DNA from: CAYQVW01 sp964421245
GTDB lineage: Bacteria > Margulisbacteria > WOR-1 > XYC2-FULL-46-14
Length of the DNA: 64,000 nt
Assembly (NCBI GenBank): GCA_964421245.1
Contig: CAYQVW010000003.1
Location: 65,164-129,163 of the forward strand
Reading direction: 5' to 3'
Under the pieces are notes generated by a model. The model worked only from the letters and a program-made list of their open reading frames with translations. It had not been told where the DNA came from and did no database searches. Position numbers and translations under genes: made by a program. Shown here in pieces: positions 34,200-42,296 of the stretch. Each line of letters begins with the position of its first letter. Position 1 is the first letter of the stretch.

Positions 34200-34942
34200 T
34201 TCCAACGAAGACAGAACAGGAAATTGATTTAATTCGATCTGGTGGAAAGGTCTTATTGGAGATCTTTTCCGAGATTGAAGAATATATCCGGCCGGGGATT
34301 GATACGGCAGAAATTGATAAGAGAGTTGAAGACTTGATGCGGAAGAAGAAAGTTCTTCCAGCATTTAAGGGATATCGGGGCTATCAACACGCAACCTGTA
34401 TTTCGGTTAACGAAGAGATAGTGCACGGTATTCCGGGTCGCAGACGGCTAGAAGAGGCTGATATCGTAAGTTTGGATATCGGAGTAATAGTTTCAGGTTA
34501 TTATGCTGATTCGGCCAGAACTTTTGCCTGTGGGCTGATTTCAAAAAAGGCAAAGAAATTGATTGCTGCGACCAAGAAGGCTTTGACGGCAGGAATAAGA
34601 CAGGCTAGAGCAGGAAACCATTTAGGAGATATAGGGGCTGCAATAGATGCTGCTGCTCGAAAAAGTGGTTTTAATGTTGTTCGAGACTTGTTTGGTCATG
34701 GGATCGGTAAGAAATTGCACGAAGATCCCTTGATTCCAAATTTTGGAAGACCGAATGAGGGAGTAGAACTAAAGGCCGGAATGGTTTTTGCGCTGGAGCC
34801 GATGTTGAATGTTGGCTCGCACAAAATGGTGACACTGGATGATGGTTGGACAATTGTAACAGAAGATGGTGGGTTGTCGGCTCATTTTGAACATACGATT
34901 GTAGTAAGAGATGGGAAAGCGGAGGTTTTAACAAGTGCCTAA
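34196..34942 (+). CDS. map: Methionine aminopeptidase, type I
   Basis: 248 aa. Metal ligands are visible: Asp in SLDIGVIVSGYYADSART (two), His in GHGIGKKLHEDP, Glu in FALEPML, Glu in HFEHTIVV. Removes initiator Met. The end overlaps infA by eight bases. Confidence 0.97.
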   Translation: MIPTKTEQEIDLIRSGGKVLLEIFSEIEEYIRPGIDTAEIDKRVEDLMRKKKVLPAFKGYRGYQHATCISVNEEIVHGIPGRRRLEEADIVSLDIGVIVSGYYADSARTFACGLISKKAKKLIAATKKALTAGIRQARAGNHLGDIGAAIDAAARKSGFNVVRDLFGHGIGKKLHEDPLIPNFGRPNEGVELKAGMVFALEPMLNVGSHKMVTLDDGWTIVTEDGGLSAHFEHTIVVRDGKAEVLTSA

Positions 34943-35150
34943 GGATGTAATTGAGTTAGAGGGTAAAGTAACAGAGGCTTTACCAAATGCAAATTTTAGG
35001 GTTACGCTTGAAACTGGCCAAACAATATTGGCGCATATTTCAGGTAAGATCAGAAAGCATTTTATTCGTATTTTGCCGGGAGATAAGGTGAAAGTTGAGC
35101 TCTCACCATATGATTTAACCCGTGGTCGAATAACATATAGGATGAAATAA
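34935..35150 (+). CDS. infA: Translation initiation factor IF-1
   Basis: 71 aa, OB fold. GTG start at 34935 inside map; VIELEGKVTEALPNANFRVTL and the C-terminal SPYDLTRGRITYR are diagnostic. The stop overlaps the start of rpmJ (TAATG). Confidence 0.97.
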   Translation: MPKDVIELEGKVTEALPNANFRVTLETGQTILAHISGKIRKHFIRILPGDKVKVELSPYDLTRGRITYRMK

Positions 35151-35263
35151 TGAAAGTAAGATCGTCAGTAAAAAAGATATGTGATAAGTGCAAAATAATT
35201 AGAAGACATGGTGTCGTTCGAGTTATTTGTACTAATCCAAAACATAAACAGAAGCAGGGTTAG
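35150..35263 (+). CDS. rpmJ: 50S ribosomal protein L36
   Basis: 37 aa. MKVRSSVKKICDKCKIIRRHG...VICTNPKHKQKQG: the CxxC...C...H zinc site of the C+ form is intact. The last base of the TAG stop is also the first base of a palindromic repeat. Confidence 0.96.
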   Translation: MKVRSSVKKICDKCKIIRRHGVVRVICTNPKHKQKQG

Positions 35264-35289
35264 AGACATGCCATGGCATGTCTATACAA
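35263..35289 (+). repeat. Palindromic element, copy 7 (between rpmJ and rpsM)
   Basis: AGACATGCCATGGCATGTCT core with tail ATACAA, followed at once by the AAAGGAGG site of rpsM. Confidence 0.85.
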
Positions 35290-35304
35290 AGGAGGAAGTA
35301 AAAG

Positions 35305-35688
35305 ATGGCTAGACTTACTGGGGTAGATTTGCCAGTAAATAAAAATATAGATGTAGCGTTAACCTATATCTATGGGATTGGATTAGCTTCAAGTAAAGAA
35401 ATGCTTGAAAAGTTAAAAATCGATCCTTTTACAAAGGTGAAAGATTTGGCTGAGGCGGATATTGTTGCTCTTCGAGAAGCAATTAAGGGAGTTTTGGTCG
35501 AAGGAGATCTAAGACGAGAACAGCACCAAAACATTAAACGCTTAATAGATCTTGGAACATATCGTGGGAACAGACATCGTAAGAATTTACCGGCACATGG
35601 ACAGAGAAGTAAGACTAATGCAAGGACACGTCGTGGAAGACGTAAGACCGTTGGCGCTGGTAAAAAGAAAGAGGAGGGTAAGACATAA
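35305..35688 (+). CDS. rpsM: 30S ribosomal protein S13
   Basis: 127 aa. ARLTGVDLPVNKNIDVALTY, GIGLASSKEML and the C-terminal HGQRSKTNARTRRGRRKT. Preceded by a strong AAAGGAGGAAG site. Confidence 0.98.
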   Translation: MARLTGVDLPVNKNIDVALTYIYGIGLASSKEMLEKLKIDPFTKVKDLAEADIVALREAIKGVLVEGDLRREQHQNIKRLIDLGTYRGNRHRKNLPAHGQRSKTNARTRRGRRKTVGAGKKKEEGKT

Positions 35689-35690
35689 AA

Positions 35691-36077
35691 ATGGCTGAAG
35701 CAAAAATACAAAAAAAGAAAAAGTTCAAAGGAGTAAGTAGAGGAATGGCTCGTATCAAAGCGACCTTTAATAATACAATTGTGTCTATAACTGATGCAGC
35801 TGGAAATGTTTTGGTAACTTCATCGGCCGGAGCAGTCGGGTTTAAAGGAACTAAAAAGGGAACTCCATTCGCAGCTCAATTGGCAGCAGAAACTGCAGCA
35901 ACCAAAGCGGTTGAGGGTGGGCTTCGTGAGGTTGATGTCTTTGTTAAGGGGCCAGGCTCTGGACGAGAAACGGCCATTCGTGCATTACAGGGTGCCGGAC
36001 TTGATATTTTATCAATTAAAGACGTTACTCCAATTCCACACAATGGTTGTCGTCCTAAAAAGAGAAGGAGAGTTTAG
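35691..36077 (+). CDS. rpsK: 30S ribosomal protein S11
   Basis: 128 aa. ATFNNTIVSITDAAGNVLV, VKGPGSGRETAIRALQ and DVTPIPHNGCRPKKRRRV, all canonical. Abuts rpsD with no gap. Confidence 0.98.
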   Translation: MAEAKIQKKKKFKGVSRGMARIKATFNNTIVSITDAAGNVLVTSSAGAVGFKGTKKGTPFAAQLAAETAATKAVEGGLREVDVFVKGPGSGRETAIRALQGAGLDILSIKDVTPIPHNGCRPKKRRRV

Positions 36078-36686
36078 ATGGGAAGAGCAATAAAATATTG
36101 TAAGCTTTGTCGACGTGAAAAAGAGAAACTCTTTTTAAAGGGTGATAAGTGTATGGGGGCAAAATGTCCAATTAATAAACGTAATTATCCACCTGGACAA
36201 CATGGTGCAAAAGTAGTGCGTCCAACAGAGTATGGAAAACGTCTACGTGAAAAACAGAAGGCTCGAAGGATCTATGGTATTGGAGAGAGACAATTTGAAA
36301 AATATTTTGATATCGCAGCGGCTAGCAAGGGATCAACAGGAGATACTCTTCTACAGCTCCTTGAAAGACGTTTAGATAACGTTGTTTTTAGACTGGGCTA
36401 TGCTTCTTCTCGTTCTGAAGCGCGCCAATTAGTCGGTCATGGACATGTTAAGGTTAATGGGAAAAAGGTTAATATTCCATCTTTTCAAGTAAAAGCAAAT
36501 AATGAAATTGTCATTGCTGAAAAGTTTGTTTTAAAATTAAAAGAAAAACTTGAGGAATATACTCCACCTTCATGGCTAGAATTGCAAGTTGAACCTGCAT
36601 GCGGCAAGGTTCTGCATATTCCGGAGCCTGGAGAGACTGATCGTATGATAGAGACATCATTGGTCGTTGAGTATTATTCAAGATAA
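36078..36686 (+). CDS. rpsD: 30S ribosomal protein S4, zinc-binding type
   Basis: 202 aa. N-terminal CKLC...CMGAKC zinc site, YPPGQHG, and the S4 RNA-binding domain LERRLDNVVFRLGYASSRS. A 21-base gap with AAAGGAGGAAA leads to rpoA. Confidence 0.98.
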   Translation: MGRAIKYCKLCRREKEKLFLKGDKCMGAKCPINKRNYPPGQHGAKVVRPTEYGKRLREKQKARRIYGIGERQFEKYFDIAAASKGSTGDTLLQLLERRLDNVVFRLGYASSRSEARQLVGHGHVKVNGKKVNIPSFQVKANNEIVIAEKFVLKLKEKLEEYTPPSWLELQVEPACGKVLHIPEPGETDRMIETSLVVEYYSR

Positions 36687-36707
36687 AAATAAAGGAGGAA
36701 AACGTTA

Positions 36708-37658
36708 ATGATTAGACTCGGAGAAAAACCATTTGTTAAATTTGAAGAGGTAAATGTAAGCTACGGTAGATTTGTGGTAGAACCACTTGAGCGAGGATAT
36801 AGTGCTACGTTGGGAAATGCATTACGTAGGGTATTGCTTTCTTCTTTGCCTGGTGCTGCAATTTCTTCTATAAAAATTGAGGGGGTATCGCACGAGTTTT
36901 CAACTATTCCTGGAGTAGCAGAAGACCTGTTGCAAATAATTCTCAACTTAAAGAAGGTTGTTGTAAAATCTTATTCTGATACTCCCAAAGTTGTTTCTCT
37001 AAATAGCAAGAAAAAGGGTGTGCTAACGGCAGGGGATATTGAGCATGATGCCGAAATTGAAATTATCAATAAAGACCAGATCATTGCAACGCTTGATTCT
37101 GGTGGCAAAATTGAAATGGAAATGATTGTTGAGAAAGGAAGAGGATATGTTACATCTGAGGGAAACAAGAAAGCCAGTCTTCCAGTTGGAGCAATTCCAA
37201 TTGATTCCATCTTCTCTCCAGTTTTAAAGGTTAATGTTACTTCTGAAGAGATCCGTGTTGGTCAAGAGATTAATCACGATAAATTAATTTTAGACGTTTG
37301 GACCAATGGATCAATTGGATCAGATGAGGCGGTAAGAGAGAGTGCCAAGATCTTGGCTTCCCACGTTAATATGTTTATTAATCTTGGTCAGCCAGCAGAA
37401 ATCTTCGCAGCTCCTACAGAGAAGGTTGAGACGGTAGAATCTACGGTATTAGACATGAATTTGGATGATCTTGAGCTTTCTGCTCGTTCTCTAAATTGCT
37501 TGAAGAATGCTAAGGTGGATACTGTTCGTGATTTAATTAATTATTCTGCTGCTGATATGATGAAATTTAAGAATTTCGGCTTAAAATCATTGAAGGAAGT
37601 AAGGGTAAAATTATCCGAATACAAATTACATCTTGTTGGAGAAGGTGAGGAAGAGTAA
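36708..37658 (+). CDS. rpoA: DNA-directed RNA polymerase subunit alpha
   Basis: 316 aa. N-terminal assembly domain (LERGYSATLGNALRRVLLSSL) and a C-terminal domain starting near residue 245 (DDLELSARSLNCLKNAKVDTV and MMKFKNFGLKSLKEV) that contacts UP elements and activators. Abuts L17 by a one-base overlap. Confidence 0.98.
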   Translation: MIRLGEKPFVKFEEVNVSYGRFVVEPLERGYSATLGNALRRVLLSSLPGAAISSIKIEGVSHEFSTIPGVAEDLLQIILNLKKVVVKSYSDTPKVVSLNSKKKGVLTAGDIEHDAEIEIINKDQIIATLDSGGKIEMEMIVEKGRGYVTSEGNKKASLPVGAIPIDSIFSPVLKVNVTSEEIRVGQEINHDKLILDVWTNGSIGSDEAVRESAKILASHVNMFINLGQPAEIFAAPTEKVETVESTVLDMNLDDLELSARSLNCLKNAKVDTVRDLINYSAADMMKFKNFGLKSLKEVRVKLSEYKLHLVGEGEEE

Positions 37659-38005
37659 TGAGACATAGGGTTAAGAAAAAAACTTTAGGTAGAAAGTCAA
37701 CTGCTCGCATGGCGATGTTGATTGCGCAGGTTGAGGCATTGGTTGACAGAGAAAAAATTAAGCTCCCTTTGGTTCGAGCTAAACAGGTTCGTCAAATTGC
37801 TGAGAAACTTATTACAAAGGGTAAGAATGGATCAGTTGCTTCACGCCGAGTAATTGCTTCTCGCTTGATTAATAAGGATAAGGTTAAAAAATTCATAGAA
37901 CTTGGGATCCGTTATAAAGAGCGTCCAGGTGGATATACTCGTATTGTTAGACTTGGCATGCGTAAAGGTGATGCGTCGAAAATGTCTGTGCTTGAGTTAG
38001 TTTAA
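37658..38005 (+). CDS. rplQ: 50S ribosomal protein L17
   Basis: 115 aa. RHRVKKKTLGRKSTARMAML and RPGGYTRIVRLGMRKGDASKM. Standard partner of rpoA. Confidence 0.97.
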   Translation: MRHRVKKKTLGRKSTARMAMLIAQVEALVDREKIKLPLVRAKQVRQIAEKLITKGKNGSVASRRVIASRLINKDKVKKFIELGIRYKERPGGYTRIVRLGMRKGDASKMSVLELV

Positions 38006-38018
38006 GAGGAAGGAAGTA

Positions 38019-38444
38019 ATGAAAAGGAATAAAACGTATTCAATAAAAGAGAAAGAGATTAAGAAAGAATGGCACCTTATTGATTGCAAGGGTCAAGTTT
38101 TGGGTCGCGTAGCCAATCAGGTAGCTCGTCTTTTGCGAGGAAAGAATAAGCCTACTTTTACTCCGCACATGGATTGTGGGGATAATGTAGTTGTAATTAA
38201 CGCATCGCTGGTAAAACTTACTGGTAAGAAGGCAGAGCAGAAGATATATTTCTGGCATTCGGATTATCCAGGTGGAGCAAAGTACTTTACTTTTGATGAA
38301 ATGATGAAAAAGGATCCTAAAAAAGTGGTAAGACAGGCGGTGGCTGGAATGATTCCTAAGGGAAGATTGGGAAGACAAATAGTTAAGAATATGAAAATAT
38401 TTTTAAATGATAAACATACATACAAGAAAGAATTAGGAGGATAA
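38019..38444 (+). CDS. rplM: 50S ribosomal protein L13
   Basis: 141 aa. WHLIDCKGQVLGRVANQVARLL and AVAGMIPKGRLGR. A GAGGAAGG site precedes ATG 38019. Confidence 0.97.
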   Translation: MKRNKTYSIKEKEIKKEWHLIDCKGQVLGRVANQVARLLRGKNKPTFTPHMDCGDNVVVINASLVKLTGKKAEQKIYFWHSDYPGGAKYFTFDEMMKKDPKKVVRQAVAGMIPKGRLGRQIVKNMKIFLNDKHTYKKELGG

Positions 38445-38445
38445 G

Positions 38446-38898
38446 ATGGAAGCGACTCAAGAAAAAAAGAAAACAAAATCGAAATCAAAGGCTAATAAGT
38501 ATAAAGCGAAAGAAAAGTTCTTCTACGGAACCGGAAGGCGTAAAACTGCGATTGCAAAAGTTTGGCTAGTTGCTGGAGATGGTAAGAGGACTGTCAATGG
38601 AAAAGATGCTAAAGTGTATTTTTGCAATCGTCCGGTACTTCTAGCTCAATTTGAAACTCCATTTGCCGCTGTTTCTGCCACAGCATTTGATTTAGAGGCC
38701 GAGGTTTTTGGTGGTGGCGTTCCGGCACAGGCTGATGCAATTAGAATGGGAGCAGCTAGAGCATTAGTTGCGTATGACGCAAAAAATAGAAAAATATTAC
38801 GATCACTCGATCTTCTAAAACGCGATCCTCGTGAAAAGGAAAGAAAGAAAGCTGGATTGAAACGCGCCAGAAAAGCTTTCCAATATACGAAGAGATAA
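38446..38898 (+). CDS. rpsI: 30S ribosomal protein S9
   Basis: 150 aa. YGTGRRKTAIAKVWL, GGGVPAQADAIRMGAARAL and the C-terminal KRARKAFQYTKR that reaches the P site. The first 22 residues are an extra Lys-rich extension. Last gene of the supercluster; only five bases separate it from the convergent urocanase-like gene, and I see no strong terminator. Confidence 0.97.
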   Translation: MEATQEKKKTKSKSKANKYKAKEKFFYGTGRRKTAIAKVWLVAGDGKRTVNGKDAKVYFCNRPVLLAQFETPFAAVSATAFDLEAEVFGGGVPAQADAIRMGAARALVAYDAKNRKILRSLDLLKRDPREKERKKAGLKRARKAFQYTKR

Positions 38899-38903
38899 AG
38901 AGA

Positions 38904-40670
38904 TTAAGTTACCAATCCTTTCCTATCTCTATAGGGGGGGAGTTCTATATCTCCAGCTTTATTGATTGCAGCTACACGCTCAGCTGTTCCTTCGACATTT
39001 TCTGCATGTAATCTTCCTATTCCCTGTGTTGGATCAAAGAGTAAGACATTTCTGGTTCTGTCAATTGAGTCTTGTGTCCCGGTTAAAAAGAGGGTATATC
39101 CATAAGTTGTAGCATTTCCAAAACCGGTACCACCGCCGCCATGAATTGAAACAACGTCTGCGCCAAGCATATTTGCTCCGGCATAGCCTAGTTGTACCCA
39201 ATCGGCAATTGCTCCTCCAACTAACCCCTCGGTCTCTCTTTCTAATGAAGCAGCTCCTCCAACATCAAGGTGATCACGTCCTATCCCGACATTTCCGTAT
39301 TTTGGAACCAATTCGTGGAAAATCTCTGCGGCCCGAGCTCTGTCCTGCCAATTTAACCATAGAATTCTGGATGCACTCCCTTGTGGTGTTAGTGTTTGGG
39401 CTTTGCGCAGCCAAATTTGCATTAGTTCATGCCGATCCTCTCTCATCTCACGCCGCAGGGCATTCTCAAATCGTCTTAAAGAGCGTTGTCCATTGTATGC
39501 AATAAATCTAAATGGTCCGGATCCATCAACAAAGTAACCTGATCTTATAAGATCGGGAACAAATCCTTTGTATTTATATGAACCATCGTTGCCAATAACT
39601 GGTACTCCTAAATCACTTGCCCAACGTCTTGCTCCAGTTCCATAATCAAAGACATAAGATCCTTGTTTTTGGAATTCAAGCATGGCATTTAATTGTCTAC
39701 TTAATGCATCTCCAGCTAGGTCTTTATATCTAGTTTGATCAGCTTCATTCCCAATACTTAGGGCATCTGCTTCTTCTACCGAGAGTTGATCCGGCAAGTA
39801 TTTAAGCTTATCGTGAGCTGGGGTTTGTTCGGTTAAGATGTCTGGGATCCAACCTTTCGCAAGTATTTCTGGATAAACAGTTGCAACATTTCCGACCAAT
39901 CCTATCGATAGGGGAGTTCCTTTACCTGCAGCTTGATCAATATCCCCTAAAGCTCTATCTAAATCAGTCTCAATTTGATCGAGTTGCCCAAAGGCTAAAC
40001 GTTTTTCAAGTGCATCTCGTCTTGGTTCAACAATAAGAATTGTTCCATTTCCAAGAGTTGATGCCAGCCCCTGAGCTCCACCCATTGCTCCGCAACCAGC
40101 GGTTAGAATTTTTGTGCCAGCTAAATCGACTGTACCATTTATTTTTCTTCCAGCTTCAGCAAAGGTGTAATAAGTTCCCTGGAGAATTCCTTGGGTCCCA
40201 ATATAAATCCAACTTCCAGCGGTGTATTGACCATACATAATAAGACCCAGCTTTTCTAGAAAATCATAGTGTTCCTGGGTGTCGTGACTTCCAATTAGGT
40301 TTGTGTTTGCAATCTGCACACTTGTGCCGCTTCCTGGTAAGGTAAGAATTGCGGAGGCCGTTCCGGATTGAACCTGTAGAGTTTGTCCCGGTTTCAATTC
40401 ACTTAAGCGATACAAGATATCTCTGGCATCAAACCAGGTTCTGGCGGCTCTTCCTCTACCTCCGTATACTACCCGGGAGGGTCTTCTTTCCGCTACTCTT
40501 GGATCAAGATTATTTAAGAAGTTACGTGCAGCTAGTTCAGCTGGCAAGTTCCCATGTTTATTAATAAAAAATCCGGGACCCTTTGGTGATCTGGTTGGAA
40601 AACCTCTCATGTATTGAGCATCAGATTTTCCCCATTGTGGAGCGCTAGATAAACAACTATATACTGGCAT
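38904..40670 (-). CDS. Urocanase (HutU) family protein apparently lacking the catalytic Cys
   Basis: 588 aa. Family features: FLNNLDPRVAE, VYGGRGRAARTW, QSGTASAI, YGQYTAGSWIYIGTQGI, the NAD-binding loop GCGAMGGAQG, FDYGTGARRWA, VIGRDHLDVGGAASLERETE and SIHGGGGTGFG. Urocanase adds water to urocanate in histidine breakdown using tightly bound NAD. In known enzymes the segment RPLFC(R/E)GxGPFRW holds the catalytic Cys; here the aligned stretch reads RSGYFVDGSGPFRF, so Cys is replaced. No hutH, hutI or hutG lies nearby and the N-terminus (MPVYSCLSSAPQW...) is unusual. It may be a urocanase paralogue with a different substrate. AGGAGGAT precedes ATG 40670. Confidence 0.85.
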   Translation of the reverse strand: MPVYSCLSSAPQWGKSDAQYMRGFPTRSPKGPGFFINKHGNLPAELAARNFLNNLDPRVAERRPSRVVYGGRGRAARTWFDARDILYRLSELKPGQTLQVQSGTASAILTLPGSGTSVQIANTNLIGSHDTQEHYDFLEKLGLIMYGQYTAGSWIYIGTQGILQGTYYTFAEAGRKINGTVDLAGTKILTAGCGAMGGAQGLASTLGNGTILIVEPRRDALEKRLAFGQLDQIETDLDRALGDIDQAAGKGTPLSIGLVGNVATVYPEILAKGWIPDILTEQTPAHDKLKYLPDQLSVEEADALSIGNEADQTRYKDLAGDALSRQLNAMLEFQKQGSYVFDYGTGARRWASDLGVPVIGNDGSYKYKGFVPDLIRSGYFVDGSGPFRFIAYNGQRSLRRFENALRREMREDRHELMQIWLRKAQTLTPQGSASRILWLNWQDRARAAEIFHELVPKYGNVGIGRDHLDVGGAASLERETEGLVGGAIADWVQLGYAGANMLGADVVSIHGGGGTGFGNATTYGYTLFLTGTQDSIDRTRNVLLFDPTQGIGRLHAENVEGTAERVAAINKAGDIELPPYRDRKGLVT

Positions 40671-41141
40671 TTTTGTATCCTCCTTATTTTTACGGATTTA
40701 TTTCGGTACTAAATCCCAGAAATTTCACTTAATTTTACGGTTTGAGAAGTATTAGGGTACATGGTCTACACCCCCTGTCTCAAATTTTTCTCACGAATCA
40801 AGGGTCCCAAATGTTCCCAAATCCCCAGGTTCCAAATCTACTTCTCTAATATCCGAATGCACTCCCGAAATACACCTCCTCCCCACCACCATTTTTTTGA
40901 TGATTTTCGAGAACAAATTTGGGTGTTCGGGAATCAAATTCGAGATAGCCTTTTCGAATTCATTCGTGACCGTTGATTAGGGATAAAATTTGGGACTCTT
41001 CCAGAATCATATCAAGACTTCATGGCCCTGTGGAAAACCTGTAGACTATGTTCCCTCATATACCAAATTTTACGGTTTGACCAATACCCCTATTCTATAT
41101 TATAATTAGTTATAAATCATCTTAATAAAAGGAGTATTCAT
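40671..41141. other. 471-bp gene-free region with direct repeats and promoters
   Basis: This spacer separates the divergent urocanase-like and aminotransferase genes. It holds two identical 15-bp copies of AATTTTACGGTTTGA (40731-40745 and 41066-41080), each placed so that its end overlaps a possible -35 (TTGA), and a shorter related TTTTTACGGATTTA near 40687. It also has a short hairpin AATTCGA...TCGAATT near 40930-40960. No ORF with family support is seen. The repeats could be operators; an unannotated small RNA cannot be excluded. Confidence 0.5.
41077..41106 (+). promoter_or_regulatory. Promoter of the class V aminotransferase gene
   Basis: TTGACC (41077-41082), 18-nt spacer, TATAAT (41101-41106). 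The -35 overlaps the second AATTTTACGGTTTGA repeat. The message has a leader of about 30 nt with AAAGGAG before ATG 41142. Confidence 0.6.
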
Positions 41142-42296
41142 ATGGCACCATTAAAACAGTTTCTAATGATCCCAGGACCGACACCGATTCCGACCGAGAT
41201 TTTGGCAGCGATGAGTCAGCAGATGATAGGGCACCGAGGCCCCGGTTTTTCTAAAATTTTAGGAGAGGTAATTGATGGCCTAAAATGGGCCTACAAAACC
41301 AAGAATGACATTATGGTCTATCCATGCTCTGGTACCGGTGGTATGGAGACGGCTGTTGTAAATACCCTGTCTGCAGGAGACAAGGCTTTATTTGTTAATG
41401 TTGGTAACTTTGGCGACCGTTGGGTCAAAATTGCAAAAACCTATGGGGTTAATGTAATCGATCTTAAATTTGAAAGAGGAACGGCTGCCGATCCAAAAGT
41501 TTTGGAAGCCGAATTAGCCAAGGATAGCAATAAAGAAATTAAGGCTGTCTTTATGCAACAGAATGAGACCTCTACTGGTGTTATAAATGATATCAAGGCT
41601 TTAGCTTCTGTAGTTAAAAAATCACATCCTGATGCTTTAATATTGGTTGATGCTGTTTCAGGATTATTAGCAGCAGATTTGAGGACAGATGAATGGGGAT
41701 TAGATGTTGTTGTTTCTGGTTCTCAAAAAGCATTTATGGTCCCTCCAGGAATTGCTGCTGTTTCAATGTCTGCAAAGGCTTGGAAGTTCTATGAAAAATC
41801 AACCCTTCCTAAACATTATTGGGATATTAAAAACCAAAAGAAGTTTGCAGATAAAGGACAGACCTATACTACTCCTCCTGAGTCAATTATCTTTGGAATG
41901 CACAAATCAATTGAAATGCTTAAGAAAGAAGGATTGGAGAATATCTTTAAACGTCACGAAAATAATAAAGCAATAGTTCGTGCTGGATTTAAGGCAATGG
42001 GATTGAAGTTGTTGGCTGATGATGCGGCTGCTTCTCCTGCTGTTTCGGCTCTTTTCCCTCCTGAGGGGATTGATGCAGAAAAGGTTCGCTCAGAAATTAG
42101 AAACCGTTTTGGGGTAGAGCTTGCTCCGGGACAAGGTGATCTAAAAGGTAAATTATTTAGAATTGGACATTTAGGTTATGTAGATAAGCTTGAACTAGTT
42201 GCCACCATCGGTGCGCTTGAACTTCTCTTTTCTCAAATGGGTGCCAAAATTGAGATAGGTAAGGGTGTTAAAGCAGCGCTTGAGCAAATCAAGTAA
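41142..42296 (+). CDS. Class V aminotransferase, serine-pyruvate / alanine-glyoxylate type
   Basis: 384 aa. PLP-dependent fold type I: start FLMIPGPTPIPTEILAAMS, QMIGHRGPGFSKI, Asp of the cofactor site in LILVDAVSGLLA, and the Schiff-base Lys in VVSGSQKAFMVPPG (near residue 195). Family members transfer amino groups between serine, alanine, glyoxylate, pyruvate or, in some lineages, 3-phosphohydroxypyruvate. serA lies 1.5 kb downstream on the same strand, so a role as the serine-pathway transaminase is plausible. The end overlaps truA by 32 bases if truA uses its GTG start. Confidence 0.9.
   Translation: MAPLKQFLMIPGPTPIPTEILAAMSQQMIGHRGPGFSKILGEVIDGLKWAYKTKNDIMVYPCSGTGGMETAVVNTLSAGDKALFVNVGNFGDRWVKIAKTYGVNVIDLKFERGTAADPKVLEAELAKDSNKEIKAVFMQQNETSTGVINDIKALASVVKKSHPDALILVDAVSGLLAADLRTDEWGLDVVVSGSQKAFMVPPGIAAVSMSAKAWKFYEKSTLPKHYWDIKNQKKFADKGQTYTTPPESIIFGMHKSIEMLKKEGLENIFKRHENNKAIVRAGFKAMGLKLLADDAAASPAVSALFPPEGIDAEKVRSEIRNRFGVELAPGQGDLKGKLFRIGHLGYVDKLELVATIGALELLFSQMGAKIEIGKGVKAALEQIK

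Noticed and set aside
5033..35289. The palindromic copies as a CRISPR array or tandem repeat
   Set aside because: Copies are kilobases apart, with no regular spacers and no cas genes.
38886..38940. Intrinsic terminator after rpsI
   Set aside because: AGAGATA and TATCTCT can pair, but the loop is about 30 bases and no T run follows on the plus strand.
40761..40976. 71-aa ORF in the 471-bp spacer
   Set aside because: Composition follows repeated CCC/AAAT words, there is no ribosome site and no known motif.
41142..42296. Calling the class V aminotransferase SerC
   Set aside because: Its motifs follow the serine-pyruvate/alanine-glyoxylate group, not the SerC pattern; only the neighbouring serA hints at phosphoserine synthesis.
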